Assembly (NCBI GenBank): GCA_035550055.1
Contig: DASZRO010000014.1
Coordinates: 1-36,904 of the forward strand
Source: Mycobacteriales bacterium
GTDB lineage: Bacteria; Actinomycetota; Actinomycetes; JAFAQI01
Direction: 5' to 3'
Length of the DNA stretch: 36,904 nucleotides
How positions within the stretch are numbered: position 1 is the first letter of the stretch; the number at the start of each line of letters is the position of its first letter. The notes under the pieces were generated by a model that had not been told where the DNA came from, ran no database searches, and worked only from the letters and a program-made list of their open reading frames with translations. This document shows, in pieces, positions 6,766 through 15,140 of the stretch. The position numbers and the translations under genes are program-made.

Positions 6766-9699
6766 ATGCGCCGAGCGGTCACCGCGGTTGTCGCCACCTT
6801 GACCCTGCTCCTCGGAGCCGTCGTCGGGATCTCCACGGTCTCGGCCGCCGGAGCGACGAGCGCCGGCGCCTGGCACGGCCTGCGTGCCGGCGCGGCCGTG
6901 GTGGACGCCACGTGGCACGTCGGCGCCTCAGCCGGCCAGTACGCCAGCCAGATCGGCGGCCAGGACCTCAAGGGCGAGTGGGACCCCAACGTCGCGTCAG
7001 TGTTGAAGCGCTCGTCGTACGGCGTCGCCTCGCGGCTGTCGATCAGCGCGATCGTCCTGCAGGACGGCAAGGGCGATCCGCCGATCGCGCTGGTCCGTGA
7101 CGACAACTACCTCGCCCAGGACATGCTGGTCCGGCGAGTCGGCCAGCTCCTCGCCGCGGCGCACAGCCCGGTCACCTACGGCAACATCCTGCTGTCGGCC
7201 CTGCACGACCACTCCTCGCCGTACTACTCGACGCCCGCCGCCGGCGTCTGGCTGTTCCAGGACGTCATGGACCTGCGAATGTTCGAATACCAGGCCCGCC
7301 AGATGGCCACCGCGATCGAGAAGGCCTACGCCGCGATGACCCCGGCCCGGGTCGGCGCGACGACGGTCCAGTTCGCCGGCTTCCAGGGCAACATCGCCGG
7401 TGCCGACGTCAACGAGGACGGCTCCCCCACCGGCTACCCGGAGCAGGACAACGACCACGAGCTCACGGTCATGCGCTTCGACAACATGTCCGACCCCTCG
7501 CACCCGACGCCGCTGGCGACCTGGGTCGACTACGCCGAGCACGGTGAGTCCCTCGACGAGTACGACCTCATCAGCGAGGACTGGATGGCGCCGTTCATGC
7601 ACTACATGACGAGCGCCACGCACGCACCGATGGTGTTCAGCCAGGGCGGCGTCGGATCGGCGGAAGGCCCCTACGAGCACAACTACCCGGCGGGTGAGGT
7701 CCCGACGCTGACCGACCACGGCCAGAAGGTGTACGAGATCTACGGCCACATGGGGTACGCCCAGGCGGTCCGCGGCACCCACCTGCTGTTCGAGCACGCG
7801 ATCGCCGCGTGGCGCGCGATCGGCGGCGCGCACAACGGCATCAAGGTCGACGTGCCGTACTCGACCGATCCGACCGTCACCATGCTGACCCGCTGGTACG
7901 CCGGGCCGATCTCGCACCCGTACCCGTCGGTGGGGAACTGCCGCACCGGGCCGACGCTGGCCGGCAACCCCGGCGTGCCGGCGGCCGGGCTGCCCGACTG
8001 CGAGCGGGTCTCCGACGTCGGCGCCCCGACACTGCCGTTCTCCCCGAAGCTGTTCGACCAGCTCAAGGCAGCGGGCCTGCCGATCCCGGACAACTACGAC
8101 GTCCCCTCCGCCGGCCTGGTCGAGGAGAACGAGGCGATCAAGCTCCAGGCGGTGCGGATCGGCCAGATCCTGCTCGGCTCCTGCGCCTGCGAGCCACAGG
8201 CAGACCTGACCCGCAACTTCGAGACGCGTACCGACCGCACGACCGGCAACGAGTGGCTCGGCTTCAACTACGGAAGCCAGGCCGACGTCGACGAGGGGTG
8301 GCCGGTCGGCTACGACAACGGGCTGCCGGCGAAGCCGGTGCGAGCCTGCTACCGGTCGACCAAGACCGGCTACTCCTGCCCCGATCCGCGGGATCCGCTC
8401 GGCGTGGCCCGGCTGACGGTCTCGAATGCGGCGTACCAACACATGGAAGCCGAGGTCGACAACAACGCGGCAGGCTGGAACGCGACGAGCTACGCGCTCA
8501 ACGCGGGATCGGAGCCGGTCAAGGACCCCGCGATCAAGGGCAACTTCACCCACACCGAGCTCGGCGCGGGCCAGTACGCGAAGTGTCCCGGCTACCAGCT
8601 GTCGGTCGCTTTGGGCCACACCGGCGACTACAACGGCTACACGGTCACCTACCGCGAGTACGAAGCGCGCGACTCCTATCGCAAGGCGCTGACCGCCTAC
8701 GGCCCGCACAGCGCTGACTACTACGTCACGAACCTGCTGGGCATGGCGGCGAACCTGATGTGCGGTACGCCGGTCCCGACCCAGCCCACCGACGCCATCG
8801 CCACCGTCAACGAGCTGCGCCAGCAGAGCGAAGCGGTCGTGCTCGGCGAGATCTCCTCGGCCTACTACAACGCCTGGACCGCGCGCGTCCCGGACAGCAT
8901 CGGTCCGGCCAAGGTGCTCACCCAGCCGAAGAACCTCACCCGCTTCGACGACGCGACCGTGACCTGGGTGGGTGGAGACAACTGGACCGACGACCCGACG
9001 GTCGTGGTGCAGCGCAAGGTCGACGGCACGTGGCGGCAGTACGCCGACCAGAGCGGACAGATCCAGGTCGTGTTCGACGAGCGCCCGCCGCTGTCGGTGG
9101 CCGCCTTGCGTGAGCTGACCGGCCAGCAGCGCTGGTTGTGGACCGCGTCGATGGAGGTCTTCGACTCCTACCCGCGCGCCGACGTGCCGGGCGGTCAGGT
9201 TCCCAATGGCGACTACCGCTTCGTGATCGACGGCGACATCCACACCGGCGGCGCGGTGCATCCCTACCGGCTCACCTCTCGGGTGTTCCGAGTGCGGCCT
9301 TGGCGCGGCATCAGGGTCGAGGACCTGCGGGTCAGCCACGGGCGGGCGACGTTCGCGATGGCGCCGATCCGCTACCCGCGCCTGCCGATCCATGTCCCCG
9401 ACGCGCTGAAGCGGTTCTACAAGGACAACGGCGGCGGCACCGGCAAGCCGAACACCAGCGTGATCTGCGAGACCTGCAGCTTCGAGCCGTGGGCCACTCG
9501 CGGCCGGCTGGCCAGCGCGCAGATCGAGATCGTGGGTCGCGACGGCGCCGTCGTCCGCACCGTCAGGGCTCACCGCATCGACGGGCGTACGTGGGGGGCG
9601 CGGCTTCCGCTCCGGACGGGCGAGCGGGCCGTCGTCGCGCCCGGCGGCGTCCGCGACACCTACGGCGAGACCAACGCCAGAGGCCTTTCCACAGCCTGA
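6766..9699 (+). CDS. secreted neutral/alkaline ceramidase-like hydrolase (long form)
   Basis: This 977-residue protein has a Sec signal peptide (residues 1 to about 27). Ceramidase-family landmarks appear in order: LHDHSSPYYST (family H-x-H-S-x-P), TWVDYAEHGESLDEYDLISEDW (third His region), FSQGGVGSAEG (matching the Q-x-x-x-G nucleophile loop), LLGSCACEP (metal-ligand Glu region) and LGHTGDYNGYTVTYREYEA (active-site Tyr region). Beyond about residue 700 a C-terminal beta-rich region continues for some 270 residues, longer than in typical bacterial ceramidases of about 650-700 residues. It has a CETC pair near residue 902 and may bind lipid or cell surface. Despite the shared fold the two divergent proteins are strongly diverged, so this is not a recent duplication. 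ATG 6766 is chosen because the signal peptide begins there. Confidence 0.82.
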   Translation: MRRAVTAVVATLTLLLGAVVGISTVSAAGATSAGAWHGLRAGAAVVDATWHVGASAGQYASQIGGQDLKGEWDPNVASVLKRSSYGVASRLSISAIVLQDGKGDPPIALVRDDNYLAQDMLVRRVGQLLAAAHSPVTYGNILLSALHDHSSPYYSTPAAGVWLFQDVMDLRMFEYQARQMATAIEKAYAAMTPARVGATTVQFAGFQGNIAGADVNEDGSPTGYPEQDNDHELTVMRFDNMSDPSHPTPLATWVDYAEHGESLDEYDLISEDWMAPFMHYMTSATHAPMVFSQGGVGSAEGPYEHNYPAGEVPTLTDHGQKVYEIYGHMGYAQAVRGTHLLFEHAIAAWRAIGGAHNGIKVDVPYSTDPTVTMLTRWYAGPISHPYPSVGNCRTGPTLAGNPGVPAAGLPDCERVSDVGAPTLPFSPKLFDQLKAAGLPIPDNYDVPSAGLVEENEAIKLQAVRIGQILLGSCACEPQADLTRNFETRTDRTTGNEWLGFNYGSQADVDEGWPVGYDNGLPAKPVRACYRSTKTGYSCPDPRDPLGVARLTVSNAAYQHMEAEVDNNAAGWNATSYALNAGSEPVKDPAIKGNFTHTELGAGQYAKCPGYQLSVALGHTGDYNGYTVTYREYEARDSYRKALTAYGPHSADYYVTNLLGMAANLMCGTPVPTQPTDAIATVNELRQQSEAVVLGEISSAYYNAWTARVPDSIGPAKVLTQPKNLTRFDDATVTWVGGDNWTDDPTVVVQRKVDGTWRQYADQSGQIQVVFDERPPLSVAALRELTGQQRWLWTASMEVFDSYPRADVPGGQVPNGDYRFVIDGDIHTGGAVHPYRLTSRVFRVRPWRGIRVEDLRVSHGRATFAMAPIRYPRLPIHVPDALKRFYKDNGGGTGKPNTSVICETCSFEPWATRGRLASAQIEIVGRDGAVVRTVRAHRIDGRTWGARLPLRTGERAVVAPGGVRDTYGETNARGLSTA

Positions 9700-9733
9700 C
9701 AGCTGGCCGCAGACAGCGACCGGAAGTGACCCG

Positions 9734-9739
9734 CAGTCT
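9734..9739 (+). promoter_or_regulatory. probable -10 element of the S53 peptidase gene
   Basis: CAGTCT ends 6 bases before the ATG at 9746 and fits nAnnnT at leaderless spacing. No Shine-Dalgarno sequence is present. It suggests the peptidase is transcribed independently of the ceramidase-like gene that ends 46 bases upstream. Confidence 0.45.
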
Positions 9740-9745
9740 TCTGCG

Positions 9746-10942
9746 ATGCCCTCACTTCGCACCCTGACCGTTGCTTCGATGGCCCTCGCCGCGGCGATCT
9801 CCGCCGCTCCGGTCGCGCTCAGCGCGAGCGCGGCGACGGCCCACCCGACCCGGGACGCCGTCGTGTGCAAGCACGCCGGAACCGCCCGTGCCCGCTGCTT
9901 CGCGATCCGCGTCGACCGACTGGCGCGCGGCCGGGTACGCCACTCGGCGACCCCGCTCGGCTACGCGCCAAGCGATTTGGCCGCCGCCTACGACCTGCCA
10001 GCGGCCGGCACCGACGCCGGCAGCGGCGAGACCGTCGCCGTCGTCGACGCGTACGACGACCCGACGGCCGAGTCGGATCTCGCGCTCTACCGCAAGCAGT
10101 TCCACCTGCCGGCCTGCACCGGCGCGAGCGGCTGTTTCCGCAAGGTGGACGAGCGCGGCGGGACCGACTACCCGCCGGCCGACCCGGGCTGGTCGGAGGA
10201 GATCAGCCTGGACGTGGACATGGTCAGCGCGGTCTGCCCGAACTGCCACATCCTGCTGGTCGAGGCGGACACCGCCTCGATGGCCAACCTCGGCGCGGCG
10301 GTCGACGAGGCAGTGGCGCTCGGCGCGGACGCGGTCAGCAACAGCTACGGCGGTCCGGACGCCAAGGACTCGACGTACGGCCGCTACTACCACCACGCGG
10401 GAGTCGCGGTGACCGCGTCGGCGGGTGACAACGGCTATGGCGTGTCCTACCCGGCCTCGTCGAAGTGGGTCACCGCGGTCGGCGGCACGACCCTGTCGCG
10501 CAGCACGTCGAGCCGCGGCTTCACGGAGACCGCGTGGACCGACGGCGGCAGCGGATGCTCGGACCTCAACGCCACGACCTGGCAGTCCGCGGACGTTACC
10601 GGATGCGACGGGCGAGCCGTCGCCGACGTCGCTGCGGTGGCCGACCCGGCGACCGGAGTCGCGGTCTACGACAGCACGCCGTACGAGTCCGCGGTCGGGT
10701 GGTTGACCTTCGGCGGCACCTCCGCGTCATCGCCGATCATCGCCGCCGTCTTCGCGCTCGCCGGCAACACGACTGACGTCAGCGACGGCTCCTTCGTGTG
10801 GGAGCACCAGTCGGTGTCATCGCTCTGGGACGTGACCGGCGGCAGCAACGGCCAGTGTCCGACCGTGCAATGGTGCCAGGCGCGAGCCGGCTGGGACGGG
10901 CCGACCGGCTTGGGCACCCCGCACGGCATCGCCGCCTTCTAG
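9746..10942 (+). CDS. secreted S53 (sedolisin-type) serine peptidase
   Basis: The 398-residue protein has a Sec signal peptide (about 1-30) and the sedolisin active-site set. Glu152 and Asp156 lie in WSEEISLDVD, the oxyanion Asp228 in SAGDNGYG, and the nucleophile Ser326 in FGGTSASSP. It also has the NSYGG and TGLGTP blocks common in actinobacterial S53 peptidases. These enzymes work outside the cell, often at low pH. The catalytic domain begins near residue 70, so at most about 40 residues remain for a propeptide, whereas classical sedolisins carry one of roughly 170-200 residues. Paired cysteines (41/51, 124/130, 164/167) suggest disulfides. A long hairpin follows the stop codon. Confidence 0.92.
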   Translation: MPSLRTLTVASMALAAAISAAPVALSASAATAHPTRDAVVCKHAGTARARCFAIRVDRLARGRVRHSATPLGYAPSDLAAAYDLPAAGTDAGSGETVAVVDAYDDPTAESDLALYRKQFHLPACTGASGCFRKVDERGGTDYPPADPGWSEEISLDVDMVSAVCPNCHILLVEADTASMANLGAAVDEAVALGADAVSNSYGGPDAKDSTYGRYYHHAGVAVTASAGDNGYGVSYPASSKWVTAVGGTTLSRSTSSRGFTETAWTDGGSGCSDLNATTWQSADVTGCDGRAVADVAAVADPATGVAVYDSTPYESAVGWLTFGGTSASSPIIAAVFALAGNTTDVSDGSFVWEHQSVSSLWDVTGGSNGQCPTVQWCQARAGWDGPTGLGTPHGIAAF

Positions 10943-10982
10943 ACCTCGGACATCCGAGTTGCCAACGATAGACACTCGACCC

Positions 10983-11037
10983 GATCTTGACGTTTTCGGC
11001 CTGATGAGGGGTCCAACAGGCCGAAAGCGTCAAGATC
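10983..11037. terminator. bidirectional hairpin terminator between convergent genes
   Basis: Arms of 21 bases (10983-11003 and 11017-11037) pair with one mismatch around a 13-base loop. The arms begin GATCTTGACG and end GGCCTG. The element lies midway between the stop codons of the S53 gene (10942) and the Tat-protein gene (11053). There is no long U-tract, as is usual in actinobacteria. The near-perfect symmetry suits termination from both sides. Confidence 0.75.
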
Positions 11038-11052
11038 ACCCTGCGTCTGGCG

Positions 11053-11970
11053 TCAGGTCACCGTGACCAGGCTGAACGACTTCACCGTCTTGGACCCGGC
11101 GACGAAGCCGTTGTTCACTCCGACTACCCATTTGCTGCCGTCGGGCAGGATCGCGAGGCCCTCTAGCTCGTAGGAACTGCCCGAGATCGTCGGCATGTTG
11201 TGGGCCTGTTGATCGCCGCTTCCATCGACGAAGTTGTGGAAGCCGACGGTGAACTTTGCCTCGTCTTGTTGCGCGTCGGTCTGGGTCGCCCAGTAGAGCC
11301 AGTTCCCAGTGACGTCATATCCAAGATTGCTTGGAGAACCGGGAATCTGAAACGAACCCATGGATGGTGGAAAGGTCCCGCTTCCCGAGCTCTTGACTGC
11401 GGCGAGGCCGTAAACCCAGAGCTTGTTGTTGCCATCGCGAACGACGAGATTCGAGGTATTGACATTGACCGTGAGCGGGTTGGTCAGCGGAGGGGACCAA
11501 TGCGTCTCGTCCTCGAAGGTGTCGGAATCCGGGTTGAAGTCTCCCCGGGTTATCTGATGGCCGTCGACGGGGTCCTTGGCGCCGTTGCTGCAAGGCGTCC
11601 AGATCGTGGGGCCGTTGTTCCCAATCTGGCCGCCGTGGCTGTGCGTCGCGAAGCGGTTGATCGCCGGCGAGCCATCAGACGGGCTCTTGAACTGGCTGAA
11701 CGTCAGTTGCGTGCTTGGCACCTTCGGCGTCGCTTTGTCATCCGCGTTGTTCTGACACGTGTACACCGTGCTGCCGTTGAAGCCGAAGCATTGCATCGCA
11801 TTGCCTGGCGGCAACGGGACCTTCGTCCAGCCCGAATAAATGCTCGGCGTACCGGGCAGCGGGATCGGTGCAGTAGACGCGCGAGCGAGTGCAGGTAGCC
11901 CGATATCAAGGGCGCCGCCCGCAACAACAGCGCCCGCCGCCTGCATGAACCTACGACGCGAGAGTTCCAC
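11053..11970 (-). CDS. Tat-exported protein of unknown function, lower GC than neighbours
   Basis: The 305-residue product begins with a twin-arginine signal (ELSRRRFMQAAGAVVAGGALD) and an Ala-x-Ala region near residue 30, so it is exported folded. The mature part is rich in Asn, Gly, Ser and Thr, with repeated beta-like segments and the C-terminal stretch YELEGLAILPDGSKWVVGVNNG. That last segment resembles strands of esterase-like/phytase-like beta-propellers, but no family is certain. GTG 11970 is the start, with GAGGAG 5 bases upstream. Base composition is visibly lower in GC and uses A/T-ending codons far more than the genes around it, which suggests transfer from another source. The gene converges on the S53 peptidase gene. 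Confidence 0.75.
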   Translation of the reverse strand: MELSRRRFMQAAGAVVAGGALDIGLPALARASTAPIPLPGTPSIYSGWTKVPLPPGNAMQCFGFNGSTVYTCQNNADDKATPKVPSTQLTFSQFKSPSDGSPAINRFATHSHGGQIGNNGPTIWTPCSNGAKDPVDGHQITRGDFNPDSDTFEDETHWSPPLTNPLTVNVNTSNLVVRDGNNKLWVYGLAAVKSSGSGTFPPSMGSFQIPGSPSNLGYDVTGNWLYWATQTDAQQDEAKFTVGFHNFVDGSGDQQAHNMPTISGSSYELEGLAILPDGSKWVVGVNNGFVAGSKTVKSFSLVTVT

Positions 11971-11980
11971 GACTTCTCCT

Positions 11981-12009
11981 CAGCGTGGCGGATCCCCCGT
12001 ACCACGCTG
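11981..12009. promoter_or_regulatory. inverted repeat upstream of the Tat-protein gene
   Basis: CAGCGTGG (11981-11988) and CCACGCTG (12002-12009) are perfect 8-bp arms around a 13-base spacer. They lie in the 97-base gap between the divergent Tat-protein and ligC genes, just upstream of the Tat gene's ribosome binding site. The element may be an operator or a 5'-leader hairpin. Confidence 0.4.
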
Positions 12010-12067
12010 TCTACCTCCTCGGCACCGCGACATCAATGCTCAACGCACGAGGTGGTGGAATCGGGGC

Positions 12068-13105
12068 GTGAAGCTTCCCGTCATGCCGCCGGTCTCGCCG
12101 ATGCTCGCGAAGGCGGTACCCGACGTACCCGAAGGCGAGTTCCTCTACGAGCCCAAGTGGGACGGCTTCCGGTCGATCATCTTCCGTGACGGCGACACGG
12201 TCGAGGTCGGCTCTCGCAACGAGAAGCCGATGACCCGCTACTTCCCCGAAGTCGTCGAAGCGGTCAAGGCGGCCCTGCCGGACAAGTGCGTCGTCGACGG
12301 CGAGATCGTCGTACCGATCAACGGCCGCTTGGAGTTCGAGGTGCTCCAGCAGCGGATCCACCCGGCGGAGTCCCGGGTCCGCAAGCTGGCCGCGGAAACC
12401 CCCGCGCACTTCGTCGGCTTCGATCTGCTCGCGATCGGTGACATCTCCCTGATGGGCGCGCCGTTTCGCGAGCGTCGGGCACAGCTCGAGTCCGCCGTCA
12501 CGCCGACCGCCGACGTCCACGTCACGGCGGCAACCCGAGACGTCGCCGAGGCCAAGCGGTGGTTCACCGACTTCGAGGGGGCCGGCCTCGACGGCGTCGT
12601 CGCGAAAGGGCTCGAGCTGACCTACCAGCCCGACAAGCGCGTGATGTTCAAGATCAAGCACGCGCGCACGGCCGACTGCGTGCTGGCCGGCTTCCGCTGG
12701 CACAAGAGCGGTCCGATCGTCGGCTCACTGATCCTCGGGCTGTACGACGGGGACCAGCTGCGCCACGTCGGCGTCGCCGCATCGTTCCCGATGAAGCGAC
12801 GGGCGGAGCTGGTCGAGGAGCTCGCGCCGCTGCGGGACAACGCCGAGCAGGGACACCCGTGGATCGGCAGCGAATGGGGGCCCGGCGGCACCCCGAACCG
12901 CTGGAACTCCGGCAAGGACATGAGCTTCGAGCCGCTACGACCCGAACTGGTCGTCGAGGTCGCTTACGACCAGATGGAAGGTCACCGCTTCCGCCACACC
13001 GCCCAGTTCAAGCGGTGGCGGCCGGACCGCGAGCCGCGCAGCTGCAGCTTCGCCCAGCTGGAGCGGCCGCTGAAGTGTGCGATCGACGAGGTGTTCAGCG
13101 CCTGA
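12068..13105 (+). CDS. ligC: ATP-dependent DNA ligase, LigC type
   Basis: The 345-residue protein is a minimal ATP-dependent ligase. The nucleotidyl-transfer motif is EPKWDGFRS, with catalytic Lys30. Further ligase motifs are VDGEIVV (III), GLDGVVAKG (IV) and VMFKIKHARTAD (V), and an OB-fold domain follows from about residue 220. The length and the start KLPVMPPVSPMLAK match actinobacterial LigC. In mycobacteria LigC works with the polymerase Prim-PolC in base-excision and gap repair. Here the Prim-PolC-like gene lies on the opposite strand, separated by the IPT-protein gene, so the pair is kept together though not in one operon. GTG 12068 is chosen from the conserved N-terminus; no clear Shine-Dalgarno sequence is seen. 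Confidence 0.93.
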   Translation: MKLPVMPPVSPMLAKAVPDVPEGEFLYEPKWDGFRSIIFRDGDTVEVGSRNEKPMTRYFPEVVEAVKAALPDKCVVDGEIVVPINGRLEFEVLQQRIHPAESRVRKLAAETPAHFVGFDLLAIGDISLMGAPFRERRAQLESAVTPTADVHVTAATRDVAEAKRWFTDFEGAGLDGVVAKGLELTYQPDKRVMFKIKHARTADCVLAGFRWHKSGPIVGSLILGLYDGDQLRHVGVAASFPMKRRAELVEELAPLRDNAEQGHPWIGSEWGPGGTPNRWNSGKDMSFEPLRPELVVEVAYDQMEGHRFRHTAQFKRWRPDREPRSCSFAQLERPLKCAIDEVFSA

Positions 13106-13158
13106 CGGCCGATGCTGTTCAGCACGCCTTCAGGTTCCGACGGTTAGGTACGAACAGC

Positions 13159-13238
13159 AGGACGCACTCGCCGGTGTGGCTACCGATCCGGCTCGTCCGA
13201 CCCCTCCCCCCGGAGGTCGGACCCGGCGAGTGCGTCCT
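13159..13238. terminator. nested hairpin between convergent ligC and IPT-protein genes
   Basis: Outer arms 13159-13174 and 13223-13238 are perfectly complementary over 16 bp (left arm AGGACGCACTCGCCGG). An inner stem, GTCCGACC (13195-13202) with GGTCGGAC (13215-13222), pairs perfectly over 8 bp. The two right-hand arms abut exactly, so the structure is a long helix with a 20-base bulge on the left side. The 152-base space between the two stop codons holds nothing else obvious. The likely role is bidirectional termination. Confidence 0.7.
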
Positions 13239-13257
13239 CGCCCATTTCCGGGCCCGG

Positions 13258-14073
13258 TCAGCACCGCAGATGCGACCTCGCCGCCTGACCACCGACGGCA
13301 AACGGCGACGGGTCGCGGTTGTCGAGGATGGCCAGCAGCCTGTCGAGCAGCCGCTGCGCCCGGGCGGGCGGCTCACCGGCGTACCCCACGACGATCTGGT
13401 GGCGGCGCACGGTGAGGATCTGGGTATCCGTGCCGCACGCGATCTCCTCGTCCGGCCGCGGGTAGCGGGCGTCGAGGGTGCTGACACGTGCGTTCGCCGC
13501 CAGGTCCCGCAGTTTGCGCATCGTGGGTGCCGGCAGCTCGAACCGATACGTCGCGGGCTTCTCGGTGTCGACGATGCTCGTCTCACCGGATTTCGCGACC
13601 GTCATCGTGATCTTGTTGCGCGCGCCGGTACCCAGCTGGTAGCGCAGCAGCTCGCCGGCCGGCTGCGAAACGGTGGGGGCGTACGGCGAGAAGACGAACG
13701 CGATCTTGCCGTTCTCGAGCCCTTCGGCCGTGCTGGTGCCGTTCGGGGTGGTCACGGTCACGATCACCCGGCCCGCGGCATGCCGCGGCGACACCGCGAC
13801 GATCCGGCCATCGGACTTGACGGTGAACGACATCGCCGGCGTCTGCTTGCCGAACCTGACGCTCGTCGCGCCGGTGAAGCCGGTCCCGTCGATGCGGACC
13901 GTCGTCCCCCCGACGAGCGGGCCGGAGTTCGGGATCATGGTCGAGACGGCCGGCGGCACCGGAGCAACGGGCGACGTCGCCGCCTGACTGGGAGTCGCGA
14001 GCACCCCCGCCGACGCGGCCACCAGCGCGACGGCCGTCGCGGCACCCCGGCGGACAGTGGGCAGTGCGGTCAT
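13258..14073 (-). CDS. secreted IPT/TIG-domain protein
   Basis: The 271-residue protein has a Sec signal peptide (about 1-31, ending ATPSQAA). An IPT/TIG immunoglobulin-like domain follows at about 40-115 (MIPNSGPLVGGTTVRIDGTGFTGATSVRFG...). The C-terminal half (about 130-250) alternates strands with a short helix (APTMRKLRDLAANA). It loosely recalls emfourin-like protease-inhibitor folds, which is only a speculation. ATG 14073 is chosen over GTG 14100 because AGGGAGG lies 6 bases upstream of it. The gene begins 23 bases after the Prim-Pol stop, so the two are probably co-transcribed, an odd pairing of a cytoplasmic repair polymerase with a secreted protein. Confidence 0.8.
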   Translation of the reverse strand: MTALPTVRRGAATAVALVAASAGVLATPSQAATSPVAPVPPAVSTMIPNSGPLVGGTTVRIDGTGFTGATSVRFGKQTPAMSFTVKSDGRIVAVSPRHAAGRVIVTVTTPNGTSTAEGLENGKIAFVFSPYAPTVSQPAGELLRYQLGTGARNKITMTVAKSGETSIVDTEKPATYRFELPAPTMRKLRDLAANARVSTLDARYPRPDEEIACGTDTQILTVRRHQIVVGYAGEPPARAQRLLDRLLAILDNRDPSPFAVGGQAARSHLRC

Positions 14074-14096
14074 GTGAGCCTCCCTGACGGTTCGGC

Positions 14097-15134
14097 TCAC
14101 GACTCGTGAGTCCAGTTGGCGGCGTTCATCTTGCTCGGCTGCACCCGCGGCGGCTCGCCCGGCATCTTGGGATAGTTCGGCGGGTACGGCGCGTCACCCA
14201 GGCCGTGGTCGGCCTCGTCGCGGTCGGCCCACTCCAGCAGCGGCTCGATCCCGAACACCGCGTCGTCGATGCCGGCGTGGACATCACCGAGCTCGGCGTA
14301 CCGCTTCGGCAGCGTGTTGATGGTGAAGTCCTCGGTCTCGACGTCCGGCAGCTCCTCCCACGTCACCGGCGCGGAAGCCGGCGCGTGGGCGAACCCGCGC
14401 AGCGAGTACGCCGCCGCGATCGTGCGGTCCTTCGCGTTCTGGTTGAAGTCCACGAAGATCCGCTCGCCGCGCTCTTCCTTCCACCAGGCGGTCGTCACCC
14501 GGTCCGGCGCGCGGCGCTCAACCTCCCGGGCGAAGGCCAGGGCGGCCCGGCGTACCTCACGGAAGCCGTAGTCGGGCTTGATGCGGACGTAGATGTGCAC
14601 GCCGCGGTTGCCCGACGTCTTCGGCCACCCGACCGCGCCGAGTTCGTCGAGCACCTCGTGGACGATGCCCGCCACCTGCTTCGCCTCGGCGAAGCCGGTC
14701 CCCGGCTGCGGGTCCAGGTCGATGCGCAGCTCGTCGGGCTGCTCCACCGCCGTACACCGGGTGTGCCAGGGGTGGAACTCGACCGTCGACATCTGCACGG
14801 CCCAGGCGACCGCGCCGAGCTCGGTCACGCACAGCTCGTCGGCGGTGCGGCCCGACGGGAAGGACACCTCCGCGGTCTGCACCCAGTCGGGCGCGCCCTT
14901 CGGGATCCGCTTCTGGTAGATCTTCTCGCCCGCGACGCCCTGCACCCCTTCCGGATAGCGGTGCAGCATGCAGGGCCGCTCGTAGAGCGCCCGGACGATG
15001 CCCTCGCCGACCGAGAGGTAGTAGTTGACGACGTCGAGCTTCGTCGCGCCGATCGCCGGGAAGTACACGCGGTCGGGGTTGGTGACCTTGACCGTGCGCC
15101 CTTCGACGTCGAGCTCGACGAACGGGGAAGCCAT
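14097..15134 (-). CDS. LigD-type primase-polymerase (Prim-PolC/PolD-like)
   Basis: The 345-residue protein is a stand-alone archaeo-eukaryotic primase domain of the LigD polymerase family. Metal-binding acids are in LRIDLDPQPG (Asp139 and Asp141), the nucleotide-binding SGNRGVHIY lies at 174-182, and a third acid in RIFVDFNQN near 233. Such enzymes add ribonucleotides or deoxyribonucleotides at short gaps and breaks. The mycobacterial Prim-PolC works with LigC, whose gene is close by here. No Ku gene is in the window, so classical end joining is not shown. ATG 15134 is supported by TACCGT ending 6 bases upstream. It is divergent from msrB across 34 bases. Confidence 0.92.
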   Translation of the reverse strand: MASPFVELDVEGRTVKVTNPDRVYFPAIGATKLDVVNYYLSVGEGIVRALYERPCMLHRYPEGVQGVAGEKIYQKRIPKGAPDWVQTAEVSFPSGRTADELCVTELGAVAWAVQMSTVEFHPWHTRCTAVEQPDELRIDLDPQPGTGFAEAKQVAGIVHEVLDELGAVGWPKTSGNRGVHIYVRIKPDYGFREVRRAALAFAREVERRAPDRVTTAWWKEERGERIFVDFNQNAKDRTIAAAYSLRGFAHAPASAPVTWEELPDVETEDFTINTLPKRYAELGDVHAGIDDAVFGIEPLLEWADRDEADHGLGDAPYPPNYPKMPGEPPRVQPSKMNAANWTHES

Positions 15135-15140
15135 AGCCGG

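Noticed and set aside
6997-9870. 957-codon open frame on the minus strand across the long ceramidase-like gene
   Set aside because: It is the antisense shadow of a high-GC gene. The product is a low-complexity Arg/Val/Gly/Asp string without motifs, whereas the plus frame has signal peptide and family landmarks.
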